Source: Bacillota bacterium
GTDB lineage: Bacteria > Bacillota > Clostridia > Lachnospirales > Lachnospiraceae
NCBI GenBank assembly: GCA_023434365.1
Contig: JAEYSV010000001.1
Location: 1 to 11,439 of the forward strand
DNA length: 11,439 nucleotides
Direction: 5' to 3'
A program made the translations under genes and the position numbers. Every line of letters starts with the position of its first letter. The stretch's first letter is position 1. This document shows positions 1 through 6,133 of the stretch, piece by piece. The notes beneath the pieces are model-generated. The model was given only the letters and a program-made list of their open reading frames with translations, ran no database searches and was not told the origin of the DNA.

Positions 1-228
1 CATCATGGGTCAAAGAATTCTTCCACAGATGCATTACTTAGTATGGTGAGCCCAGAGATTGGGCTGATTAGTAGTGGAAAAAATAACCGTTATGGACATC
101 CGCATCAAGAATTGTTAGATAGGTTGAGGGAGTATGGGACGTTAAGTTACTGTACGAAAGAAGGGGGAGAATTGGTAGTTTGGGCGGATGGGAGGAGATA
201 TGTGGTGAGTGAATATGTGGGGGAGTAA
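1..228 (+). CDS. comEC: ComEC/Rec2-like protein, C-terminal metallo-beta-lactamase end (5' end outside window)
   Basis: The frame is open from base 1 to the TAA at 226-228 (75 codons), so the start lies upstream of the window. The first residues read HHGSKNSS, followed by a conserved serine-glycine segment (ISSGKNNRYGHPH). This order is typical of the C-terminal metallo-beta-lactamase-fold domain of ComEC/Rec2, the inner-membrane channel that carries single-stranded DNA into the cell during competence. The last part (LVVWADGRRYVV) is the usual closing strand pair. None of the membrane channel part is visible, so a small stand-alone ComEC-like metallo-hydrolase cannot be excluded. No clear terminator follows. 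It is the only ordinary housekeeping-type gene in the window and marks the left border of the accessory region. Confidence 0.75.
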   Translation, partial: HHGSKNSSTDALLSMVSPEIGLISSGKNNRYGHPHQELLDRLREYGTLSYCTKEGGELVVWADGRRYVVSEYVGE

Positions 229-300
229 GGGGGTACCTGTAAGTAAGGTTATAGCAATATTATCAATGTTAGGCTTTTGTGGAATTACTAGATTTCACAA

Positions 301-1217
301 GGGTCTAACATTACGGTTATTCCTGCAAAACAGGCAGCAATAAAGGGTGGCGAAGTCAGCCACAACAATCATCACAAGCTTAGAGTAGCAGCCTATTGTC
401 GCGTATCGACTGATCAGGAGGAGTAGCTTAACAGCTTTGAAAATCAGGTGGAATACTATACGAAGTATATCAGCGACAATCCAATGTATGAATTAGCCGG
501 CATTGCTCTTTGGCCCAAGATGAGTCGAGGAATATTTCAGAAAACTGCAAATGGGGGATACGATACAAGTTTCAAAAAGGAATCCCACATATCAATACCG
601 GTAAGTTTATGGGGTATGACATGGAAGAGGAGGGCCATTTAATCATTAATAAGGAGCAGGCGAAAGTGGTGCGCCGGATTTATCGCGACTTCATGGAGGG
701 CTATCACCCAGCAGACATCGCAAGAAGATTAAATGAAGAAGGTATTCCAGGGGTGAGTGGGAAAGCAAAATGGATGAAAGTAACCATCGAAGGGATGTTA
801 AGAAATGAAAAGTATAAAGGCGACTCACTCTTACAAAAGACGTATACCGCAGATTTCTTAACTAAGAAGCAGGTGAAGAACAATGGCCAGATAGAACAGT
901 ACTATGTAAAGGATAGTCATCCGGCTATTATACCTGAGGAAGAATGGGAGGCGGTGCAGCTTGAGTTTGTGACTGCGTGGAATCGTGTTGTGGAATATCG
1001 GGAACAACATCATGAACGGTGGGAGAGGCAGATGCAAGAAGGGAATCCAATGCTTATGTTGCGAGCAAGGCAGATGATAGAACTGACGAAACAGGGTCAA
1101 ATAGACGGGATGATTCCGGAACTGGTGCAGATGGTGCTTGAAAAGACTGTGGTGAATGGAGTGAGAGAGTTTGCTATATGGTTTAAGGATGGGACGGATA
1201 TTGAAGTGAGACCTTAA
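301..1217 (+). pseudogene. Large serine recombinase, decayed: nonsense codon plus two internal deletions
   Basis: Serine recombinases of this type integrate and excise mobile elements. The catalytic start is clear: NITVIPAKQAA, then LRVAAYCRVSTDQEE (379-423), which carries the nucleophilic serine of the family's YCRVSTD motif. A TAG at 424-426 follows where the family usually has Gln, and reading resumes with LNSFENQVEYYTKY. Near 505-512 the frame shifts straight into AQDESRNISENCKWG. About 80 residues of the catalytic domain that normally lie between are missing. The recombinase domain (roughly 560-950) is well preserved (GYHPADIARRLNEEGIPG, NEKYKGDSLLQKTYT, SHPAIIPEEEW). A second, in-frame deletion joins EAVQLE to FVTAWNRV, removing the zinc-ribbon segment with its cysteines. 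No ATG is found at the expected start near 301. The TTG-initiated frame 510-1217 would give a non-catalytic fragment. It is probably the integrase of the element that brought in this region; that link is inference. Confidence 0.85.
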
Positions 1218-1338
1218 GAAGTTACAAAGAAATAGTGAATATATTTTGCAGAAGAATTAGATGAACATTGTAAATAGCAAAAAAATAGTAGAATTATTAA
1301 TAAATATGTATAATAATAACAAATCTTCAGGTAAATAG

Positions 1339-1368
1339 TTGACTTTTATAGAAAGGAGGTGGTACCAT
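1339..1368 (+). promoter_or_regulatory. Probable sigma-A promoter of small RNA copy 1
   Basis: TTGACT (1339-1344) and TACCAT (1363-1368) are separated by 18 bases. The diverged copy at 7478-7507 has TTGACA and TACTAT at exactly the same spacing, which supports the assignment. The spacer includes GGAGGT, which could also act as a ribosome binding site, so a leader-peptide reading is the main alternative. Confidence 0.6.
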
Positions 1369-1374
1369 ATTGGT

Positions 1375-1525
1375 AGGGGAAGTATTACAGGGGAAAACTT
1401 ATAGAAATATAAGAAGATAAGGCAAGAAGTCTATGTGGAGATAAGAATTGGGTGACGAGACAGAATAGATGAATATCTTTTGAGGATTATAAGCTTTAAA
1501 GTTGTGATACTTTGAGGCTTTTTTT
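1375..1525 (+). ncRNA. Candidate small non-coding RNA, copy 1 (unrecognised family)
   Basis: This is about 150 bases between a promoter and a strong rho-independent terminator, with no conserved reading frame. Visible structure: a hairpin CTTATA-GAAA-TATAAG (1398-1413) with a GNRA tetraloop; a longer stem GTCTAT (1429-1434) with ATAGAT (1465-1470); and the terminal hairpin. A diverged copy lies at 7514-7655. Between copies the GTCTAT stem is kept, the terminator stem is kept by different wobble pairs, and single-base indels fall in the body, which argues against coding. The start is set about seven bases after the -10 box. It does not match any riboswitch consensus I can recall. The possible peptide from TTG at 1370 (17 codons) is not preserved in copy 2. 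Confidence 0.55.
1491..1525 (+). terminator. Rho-independent terminator of small RNA copy 1
   Basis: AAGCTTTAAAGT (1491-1502) pairs over 12 positions with ACTTTGAGGCTT (1509-1520), with two G-U wobbles and a 6-base loop. It is followed by a T run (1519-1525). Confidence 0.85.
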
Positions 1526-1541
1526 ATTGGAAAAATGTTAA

Positions 1542-1745
1542 ACGAGTTCTATTATTAATCAAAGGGAGAGGGAGTTTAGGGCATTGGGTAAAGAATTTTG
1601 GTTCTCGCATGATCCGCGAATTCCTTACCCAGGTACGAGCTTCGAAATGGAGGTTAACAGGTTAAAAAAGAGTTTTAACATTACCACATTTAATAGTAGT
1701 AATCTTATTAAATGTGGAGATTTATGGAAAATAAATATAGAGTGA
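1542..1745 (+). pseudogene. C-terminal tail of a polymorphic toxin (remnant, unrecognised family)
   Basis: The frame is open from 1542 to TGA at 1743-1745 but has no start codon or ribosome binding site. It reads through GKEFWFSHDPRIPYPG and then SFEMEVNRLKKSF. It ends 17 bases before the start of the next gene, whose ribosome binding site follows directly. This is the layout of an Rhs-type toxin C-terminus followed by its immunity gene. The first ~12 residues are probably not part of the domain. I do not recognise the toxin family, and the toxin call rests mainly on arrangement repeated along the window (3182, 4266, 6134, 6861). Confidence 0.45.
1684..1717 (+). other. Perfect 12-bp inverted repeat inside the toxin tail, upstream of the immunity gene
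   Basis: CCACATTTAATA (1684-1695) and TATTAAATGTGG (1706-1717) are exact reverse complements around a 10-base loop. There is no T run, so this is not a standard terminator. It lies about 45 bases before the start at 1763 and could influence translational coupling between toxin and immunity gene, or be chance in AT-rich DNA. Confidence 0.6.
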
Positions 1746-1762
1746 CCAGGAGGAATAGAATT

Positions 1763-2125
1763 ATGGATAATGACTATAACAGTTTTTCATCTGAATTTAG
1801 AGAATTCTATTATTGGTGTATATCTAATGATACGTATGCTTTAAATGCGAGAGCGAGAAATGATAATCCATTTGAGGTAGCGACTGGATTATCAGGTCAT
1901 GAACTAGATGTAGCGAAAAATTTATTATTCGAACAGATGATAATAAGTAAAAGTATATTTTATGCTTTATTTTTAGTAGAGCTAAAAGATGAAAGGGCAA
2001 AACCATTTATTAAACAATATCTAAAAGAAGCCAGATATTTGTATTGGTGCAAACATGTTGATTGCAGAGAAGCAATAAAGAAGTGTAAAACTTCTATTAA
2101 AAAATTAAAAATGATAGATAATTAG
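1763..2125 (+). CDS. Probable immunity protein, 120 aa (unrecognised family)
   Basis: The chosen ATG at 1763 is preceded by AGGAGG (1748-1753, spacing 9). The same frame also opens upstream at 1712, but that start lacks a ribosome binding site and lies inside the preceding toxin tail. The product is a soluble, mainly helical protein without signal peptide or membrane segment. It starts MDNDYNSFSSEFREFYYW and ends with a lysine-rich helix (KKCKTSIKKLKM). Family not recognised. Its position just after a broken toxin C-terminus, and its intact frame and ribosome binding site, suggest an immunity protein kept after loss of its toxin. That role is inference from context. Confidence 0.6.
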   Translation: MDNDYNSFSSEFREFYYWCISNDTYALNARARNDNPFEVATGLSGHELDVAKNLLFEQMIISKSIFYALFLVELKDERAKPFIKQYLKEARYLYWCKHVDCREAIKKCKTSIKKLKMIDN

Positions 2126-2481
2126 ATTTAAGCAAAAGTTGTAGTCTTTAAACAAGGTTTTTCGCACTAATGATTATTATCTAAGAGGCGACAGCACTAT
2201 GTAACTTGTTATTTAATGTTTTTAAGAGTATATTAATAATGATTTATGAGCGAAAGTAGTATTATTGAATCTTGTAAAACAGATGTGGTGTTTGTAGTTG
2301 ATAATACGGCTCTAACATACGTTGTGTCTATTTGGATTGGAGATAGGTAAGTTCTCAAGATTGAAGATCAACAAAGAGTAACTGCGTAGAAGCACTTCAA
2401 AGATAGTTGATATGAGTTTGATATTGATGATATTCCAATGTGTAAAGGGATATCTAGGAATATCATCGGAGGAAACAATAT
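2126..2481 (+). other. Intergenic stretch with decayed coding scraps
   Basis: No convincing complete gene is present. A 34-codon frame at 2246-2350 contains DVVFVVDNTA, which faintly resembles the first strand of a von Willebrand A domain, but it has no ribosome binding site. From 2411 a second frame (YEFDIDDIPMCKGISRN) runs into the gene at 2482 and would join it if one T were added in the T run at 2481-2483. That suggests the 2482 gene may be the tail of a longer, frameshifted gene. Confidence 0.4.
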
Positions 2482-2748
2482 TTGGGCAAGTTTTACAAGC
2501 TTTATATAGATTATGTGGATTTTATTGAGGCAAATGTTAAACAGTTGCACAAGCTTAACCTTGATTCGAAAATTGCAGGAATAAAAAGCATTGCAGAACG
2601 TTACGACGGTTATATTGATGTAAATGTATCAACTTATGTGGATACATATGATTTTATACCAGAAACAGATATTACTTACGGCTCTTGGAATGGAAGTACT
2701 ATTAAAGATGTGAATGAGAATATAGAGGAAATTGCTTATATATATTAA
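2482..2748 (+). CDS. Small hypothetical protein, 88 aa, possibly the tail of a frameshifted gene
   Basis: The TTG start at 2482 has GGAGG (2469-2473) eight bases upstream, so it could be translated as it stands (MGKFYKLYIDYVDFIEAN). The protein is acidic and soluble, with no signal peptide or membrane segment, and ends in IEEIAYIY. I do not recognise the family. A one-base deletion could equally have separated it from the plausible upstream frame beginning at 2411. It lies between immunity-type genes and may be part of another lost cassette; its function is unknown. Confidence 0.45.
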   Translation: MGKFYKLYIDYVDFIEANVKQLHKLNLDSKIAGIKSIAERYDGYIDVNVSTYVDTYDFIPETDITYGSWNGSTIKDVNENIEEIAYIY

Positions 2749-2835
2749 AGAACATAATTATTTGTAAATATAGTTTTATGTATCTATTAATATGTATTCA
2801 TATTTCCATAGTTTAAGTAATACCAGGAGGTAGAT

Positions 2836-3123
2836 ATGAAAGAGTGTAAAAAGTGCCTTAATAAATTAAGTTATGGGGTTGTTTTTAAAGGTGTGTATGG
2901 ATTTTCTCAAACGGTTACTTGTAATAAATGTAATAAGCAATATGTTCCTACTATATTTTCGAGATTTTTTTTGACCCTAATGGTCTGTATAGTGCCTTAT
3001 CATTTTGCTAATATCATACAGAGAAAATTTGATATGGGCATATTAGGTTTATTAACTTTTATTTTACCTTTTATGATATTTCTTTTTTTATCTCCTTTTT
3101 TTGTGCATCTGAAACCAAAGTAA
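2836..3123 (+). CDS. Small membrane protein with N-terminal CxxC...CxxC zinc ribbon (cxxc_20_cxxc-like)
   Basis: The ATG at 2836 follows AGGAGG with good spacing. Two CxxC pairs (C4/C7 and C29/C32) are separated by 21 residues and should bind one zinc ion. Two hydrophobic segments follow, at about residues 44-62 and 67-91, ending in a short basic tail. Length (95 aa), order and spacing match the small Firmicutes membrane proteins known as the cxxc_20_cxxc family, whose function is not established. The family call is from memory of the pattern, not from a search. These proteins are often found near toxin or bacteriocin-like accessory genes, so a self-protection role is possible but unproven. 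The frame is intact and well initiated, unlike its decayed surroundings. Confidence 0.65.
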   Translation: MKECKKCLNKLSYGVVFKGVYGFSQTVTCNKCNKQYVPTIFSRFFLTLMVCIVPYHFANIIQRKFDMGILGLLTFILPFMIFLFLSPFFVHLKPK

Positions 3124-3181
3124 TCTATTAGTAGGTTATCAATAGTAAAAACCTCTATAAGATCAAAGAAAAAATTGATAG

Positions 3182-3547
3182 GATATTAGCAATTTAGATG
3201 GAAATGAAAAAGTTGAGCAATCAATATCAAAAGAAATTATCTCAGATGATTAGGAAGGTATTACGAAGGTATCCGTTTCAATGATGGGAACTGGAGATAT
3301 TGAAGAAACAACAGTAATAGAGAATACATATGGTATAGATACTTTATCAAGTGAAGTAGTTGGAATTGTGGGCGTGCCAGTTGATATTTCAACATCAACT
3401 GGGTTAACTTTAGTGGGTGTTACAGTGGATAAGGTTAAAGGAACTACTATGCTAGAAGTGGCTTCGTGGGGTAAAAAATACATAGTTAGTTTTGATGAGT
3501 ATTATGAGGAAAGCGGTCTTTTAGATGGGGTGAATTGGATTGATTAA
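3182..3547 (+). pseudogene. C-terminal tail of a polymorphic toxin with in-frame stop (possibly papain-like)
   Basis: The frame is open from 3182 except for TAG at 3251-3253, and closes with TAA at 3545-3547 (about 121 codons). It has no start or ribosome binding site. The sequence runs NEKVEQSISKEIISDD, stop, EGITKVSVSMMGTGDIEETT, and ends with VASWGKKYIVSFDEYYEE. A 'SWGKKY' strand followed by an acidic helix recalls the end of papain-like or C39-like peptidase folds used as toxins, but no catalytic Cys-His pair can be placed, so this is a weak guess. The end overlaps the next gene by 8 bases, the tight coupling usual for toxin and immunity pairs. The part from 3281 could be translated alone, but it starts in mid-domain. 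Confidence 0.45.
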
Positions 3548-4262
3548 AGATCAAAGATTAAGTAAAAGAACATTAAGAATTGTTGTTATAAGTCTATTTG
3601 GTGCTATATTAAGTATATGTTTTATGGTCTTTAACTATATTTCTGTTCAAAACTATTTATCTCCTTTTAAAACTGAGGAGGAAAAGCAAGTAAAGCCAAT
3701 ATATCAGGGAGCGATGAAAGGAATATCAGAGTTTAAGCTTACAGATGTAAGCTTTGATACCAAAGATCACAATGTGCGTTTTTGGTTAGAATTAAAGAAG
3801 GATACTACTTCGGATTCTTTTACTGAACTACAGCTACAAGCCATAAATCAAGCGGTGGAACAATTAACAGAATATTTAAATGGATCGGATTTTATAGATA
3901 GTTTGTATACAGGTTATATATTAAATATCCAAATAGGGAATTCAGATATACAGGTTATTTGTAAAGTTGGTTATCAAAAAAATCGATATGAATTTATATC
4001 TTTAATCAATTGTACTGCAAATGCTGTCACAGATTTTCATATGATGAAGAACGTATGTTCAATCTATAATGATGACAGTTTTCAAAGAGAATTTGTATAT
4101 GAAAATGTACGCAATTTTTCAGATTTTAGTAATCTCGAGGAAATAAGTTTTGATTCATCAAGTAATAATGAGCGAGTAACTGAATTTGCAAAATTAATGC
4201 ATACTGTGCTGCCAAAGTGCAAGGTATATATTAATGAAGAAGAGGTATTGATAACTGATTAA
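3540..4262 (+). CDS. Membrane-anchored probable immunity protein, 240 aa
   Basis: The start is TTG at 3540, eight bases after GGGGTG, and overlaps the stop of the upstream toxin tail by 8 bases. A basic N-terminus (KDQRLSKRTLR) is followed by one membrane segment at about residues 12-34. The remaining ~200 residues should face the outside, given the positive-inside rule. The extracellular part alternates strands and helices (GISEFKLTDVSFDTK, LQLQAINQAVEQL), with no motif I recognise. Overlap with a toxin-like tail suggests an immunity protein acting at the membrane or cell surface, perhaps against a toxin working outside the cytoplasm. That function is inferred from arrangement only. Confidence 0.55.
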   Translation: MIKDQRLSKRTLRIVVISLFGAILSICFMVFNYISVQNYLSPFKTEEEKQVKPIYQGAMKGISEFKLTDVSFDTKDHNVRFWLELKKDTTSDSFTELQLQAINQAVEQLTEYLNGSDFIDSLYTGYILNIQIGNSDIQVICKVGYQKNRYEFISLINCTANAVTDFHMMKNVCSIYNDDSFQREFVYENVRNFSDFSNLEEISFDSSSNNERVTEFAKLMHTVLPKCKVYINEEEVLITD

Positions 4263-4265
4263 ATC

Positions 4266-4430
4266 AGGCACCACCATATATGCAATACACCAACAATTTC
4301 ACAAAACATCAATAACCACAGAAAAAGATATGATGGAGGATGGTTTTGGGGATGGGTTTTTGATGTTTGTCAAACACCGGCTTATTTTATGCAGTTTGCC
4401 AAGAATATAGGAGGTACTTCATTCAATTGA
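4266..4430 (+). pseudogene. Toxin C-terminal tail remnant (aromatic-rich), coupled to next small gene
   Basis: The frame opens right after the stop at 4260-4262 and ends with TGA at 4428-4430. It has no start codon of its own. It includes PTISQNINNHRKRY and then a tryptophan-rich stretch (GGWFWGWVFDVCQTPAY), ending IGGTSFN. Its TGA overlaps the TTG start at 4427 in an ATTGA arrangement, and the ribosome binding site TAGGAGGT (4409-4416) of the next gene lies inside its final codons. The family is not recognised; the toxin role is inferred from this coupling. Confidence 0.4.
4290..4312 (+). repeat. 23-bp direct repeat, copy 1 (matches 9241-9263)
   Basis: The 23 bases are identical at 4290-4312 and 9241-9263. 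Both copies lie a few hundred bases upstream of an Rhs core fragment. In the first copy it encodes PTISQNIN within a toxin-like tail, so it may be a shared piece of coding sequence, not a recombination site. Confidence 0.6.
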
Positions 4431-4669
4431 GAAAACTAAAATATGCAATCGTTATAGATTTGATAATAACTTTACTAGCTATTATCCTTGCTTTTATAGA
4501 ATATAAAACGGGTAGTCAATATGGAATAGACGGGATAGCGAGTATGGCTAAAACTTTAATTTGTTTGTTCATTACATGGAAGTGCCAGCAACATTGTAAC
4601 ACCCGCAGGTACAAGTGCGAAAGGCTATACCTACGATGGCTTTGGCAAGCCAACTACCTACGGAAGTAA
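4427..4669 (+). pseudogene. Small membrane protein (possible immunity) cut off by joining to an Rhs fragment
   Basis: The TTG start at 4427 has TAGGAGGT ten bases upstream and overlaps the stop of the preceding toxin tail. The first ~50 residues form a plausible gene start (RKLKYAIVIDLIITLLAI). They hold two hydrophobic segments, at about residues 6-23 and 36-49. From about base 4577 the DNA matches the Rhs core (compare 9475 onward), and this frame only reads Rhs sequence out of phase to 4669. The genuine 3' end has been lost in a recombination. An immunity role is suggested by coupling to the toxin-like tail; the family is unrecognised. Confidence 0.45.
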
Positions 4670-4984
4670 CACCTTCTACAATGAAATTATATACACGGGC
4701 GCAGTATATACGAAAGTACAGGACTGTACTATATGTTGGCAAGGTACTACGATTCGGATACTGGAAGATTTTTATCGCAGGAAACCTACAGCGGCGAAGC
4801 GAAGGATTCTGGTACGTGGAATTTATATGTGTACTGCGCGAGTGCGTTTGATTTAATTAAGAAACCATCTTTAGCGAATTTAGGATATCTGGCATGGGAT
4901 GTGACCTCAGTTGTAAAAAAGTCTTTGAACGTAATGGACGGCTTTCTGGTGGTGTTCCAGGACTTGATAATTAGGAAGGAATAA
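4577..4984 (+). pseudogene. Rhs (YD-repeat) core C-terminal fragment with frameshift
   Basis: Rhs proteins are large YD-repeat shells that enclose a C-terminal toxin. The fragment starts abruptly with NIVTPAGTSAKGYTYDGFGK (from 4590) and reaches YTGAVY. A one-base loss near 4704-4712, seen against the copy at 9602-9625, shifts the frame. The rest continues as STGLYYMLARYYDSDTGRFL and then SQETYSGEAKDSGTWNLYVY. The conserved Rhs core end is therefore present but cannot be translated in one frame. After YVYCA the sequence diverges into about 40 residues of unknown pre-toxin or toxin material ending near 4972-4984. There is no start codon. It was probably left behind by cassette exchange at the core-toxin junction. 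Confidence 0.85.
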
Positions 4985-4986
4985 TT

Positions 4987-5076
4987 TTGAATAGAGTTGA
5001 AGTAATTAAGAATTTATTAATTAAGAAAACAGAATACATAGAACTAGTAAGTCGACCAATTGAAAATATTATATAA
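4987..5076 (+). CDS. 29-codon small ORF, probable stub of an immunity gene
   Basis: The TTG at 4987 has AGGAAGGA (4973-4980) six bases upstream, and the frame ends with TAA at 5074-5076. The product begins MNRVEVIKNLLIKKTEY, like the first helices of a small soluble immunity protein, but stops after 29 residues. Its position directly behind an Rhs/toxin end matches the immunity genes elsewhere here, so truncation is more likely than a real micropeptide. Function not recognised. Confidence 0.35.
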   Translation: MNRVEVIKNLLIKKTEYIELVSRPIENII

Positions 5077-5100
5077 TCAAGAAAAAAATGCTAAAATAAG

Positions 5101-5126
5101 TTGATTTTTGTAGGGGGGGTTATAGT
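5101..5126 (+). promoter_or_regulatory. Possible promoter upstream of the lipoprotein leader
   Basis: TTGATT (5101-5106) is followed by TATAGT (5121-5126) at a short 14-base spacing, or TAGTAA at 16. Its first bases (TTGATTTTTGTAG) resemble the promoters at 1339 and 7478 (TTGACTTTTATAG, TTGACATTTATAG). The spacing is not ideal, so this is tentative. Confidence 0.35.
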
Positions 5127-5135
5127 AAAAGGAGT

Positions 5136-5195
5136 AGACCTATTGAATTATAGGTAGTGAGAGTAAATCCTATACACACCCAATAGGCCTTTTTA
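5136..5195 (+). terminator. Two-part hairpin with T run in the lipoprotein leader (terminator or attenuator)
   Basis: An outer stem AGACCTATTG (5136-5145) pairs with CAATAGGCCT (5181-5190) with one mismatch. It encloses an inner hairpin TATAGG (5149-5154) with CCTATA (5169-5174). Five T residues follow (5190-5194). It lies 40 bases before the lipoprotein start, so it may attenuate that gene or end a short separate RNA. In the duplicated region at 7702 only the 3' half survives. Confidence 0.65.
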
Positions 5196-5980
5196 TTTAT
5201 GTGAAAACAAATATATGTTAGGGGGAAATTTATTATGAAGAAAAAAATAAGTACAATAATTATTTGCCTTGTATTTGTATTAAGTGCATGTGATACGAAA
5301 GAAGAACCTACTATTAGTTCATCGGATACTCCACAAGTAAGTGATAAAATTAGTCACACTACTAATCCAACTCAAGAAACAAAAGTAAGTGAAAATCCAA
5401 AAGCAAGTGAAAGCCCAGTTTCAGAGGAACTTAATGTAGACCCAAATGAGTATACTGGGTATGGAAAATGGGGATTTGATGTTGCTAATGAGATTCCTCT
5501 AGAGGAACAGGATGAACTATATAAAAGTATTGGAACAATATATGATGCTAACAAATTGTATAAGTTTGAGGACACAAATAATAGATCTATAGAGGAAGTT
5601 GCACTCGAACTAGGCAAAATCGTTATGGAGGATATGAAAACAGACTATGAAGGAAAGTGTTTTGTTGTAACGGAATACAAAGATTTGTCAGCTAATATTA
5701 GTAGAGAGCATATTACTGGAGATTTAATTCTAAAAGATAATCAGTGGTTGTGTCAATATAAAGCTAAATATAAGTATACGGGAGATTTCGGAGTTTTTGG
5801 CGCAATGCCTTCGGATATGGAATGGATAAAATCTTTTGGTAGTGATGGAAGTGGAGAAGATCACTATTTTGTAATTGAAAAGATATCCGATACAGATTAT
5901 GTAATGAGAAGTTTTAGTAAATGTAAACGATATGTAGTTGATGAATAATAGCGATTGTTAATTCGTTGATAGTTCCTTAA
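5166..5980 (+). repeat. Segmental duplication, copy 1 (lipoprotein unit; partner 7702-8514)
   Basis: Similarity to 7702-8514 begins inside the leader hairpin, covers the whole lipoprotein gene and stops about 32 bases after its stop codon. Sequence is unrelated on both sides. Copy 1 is intact; copy 2 is broken. Confidence 0.85.
5235..5948 (+). CDS. Lipoprotein of unknown function, 237 aa
   Basis: The ATG at 5235 follows GGGGG with spacing near nine. The N-terminus is a lipoprotein signal: KKK, a hydrophobic stretch (residues 5-15), and the lipobox LSAC with Cys19 as the predicted lipid-anchored residue. Residues 20-70 are a Ser/Thr/Pro/Glu-rich linker with short repeats (SENPKASESPVSEE). The rest is a compact domain, starting near NEYTGYGKWGFDV, with two strands flanking GDLILKDNQWLCQY and a C-terminal DTDYVMRSFSKCKRYVV. 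I do not recognise the family. It should sit on the outer face of the membrane. A second, broken copy lies at 7770. Its setting among immunity genes suggests a surface immunity or Rhs-associated lipoprotein, but nothing in the sequence proves it. Confidence 0.8.
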   Translation: MKKKISTIIICLVFVLSACDTKEEPTISSSDTPQVSDKISHTTNPTQETKVSENPKASESPVSEELNVDPNEYTGYGKWGFDVANEIPLEEQDELYKSIGTIYDANKLYKFEDTNNRSIEEVALELGKIVMEDMKTDYEGKCFVVTEYKDLSANISREHITGDLILKDNQWLCQYKAKYKYTGDFGVFGAMPSDMEWIKSFGSDGSGEDHYFVIEKISDTDYVMRSFSKCKRYVVDE

Positions 5981-6002
5981 CGTTTGATGTAACAAATTAT
6001 GA

Positions 6003-6045
6003 ATGCTTACTGGTATTGTTAAGGCAATGCCAGTAAGCATATTTT
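6003..6045 (+). terminator. Rho-independent terminator after the lipoprotein gene
   Basis: ATGCTTACTGG pairs perfectly with CCAGTAAGCAT, extended inward by TATTG with CAATG around the loop TTAAGG. It is followed by ATTTTAT. Copy 2 of the lipoprotein unit lacks it. Confidence 0.85.
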
Positions 6046-6133
6046 ATAGTTTTCATTTATTTTAGCCCATGATGATTTGCTTGTAAAAAATTATTTTTTA
6101 ACAAATTCACAAAACAATTTAGTACAGTTTCAT
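6046..6133 (+). other. AT-rich spacer before the LHH toxin tail
   Basis: I see no gene or clear regulatory signal. ACAAATTCACAAAACAA resembles part of the 23-bp repeat at 4290 and 9241, but is too short to judge. Confidence 0.3.

Noticed and set aside
858..1100. Minus-strand open frame (80 codons) across the recombinase
   Set aside because: It lies opposite the well-preserved recombinase domain, has no ribosome binding site and a composition typical of an antisense shadow.
1370..1420. Short leader peptide from TTG at 1370 after GGAGGT
   Set aside because: The second copy (7508 onward) has one-base differences that destroy the frame, so conservation is of RNA and not of a peptide.
2246..2350. 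34-codon frame with a von Willebrand A-like DVVFVVDNTA stretch
   Set aside because: No ribosome binding site, no serine at the expected metal-site position and no continuation of the domain; too short to call.
3250..3483. Minus-strand open frame (77 codons)
   Set aside because: It is opposite the toxin tail at 3182-3547, which has clear protein-like sequence; no ribosome binding site.
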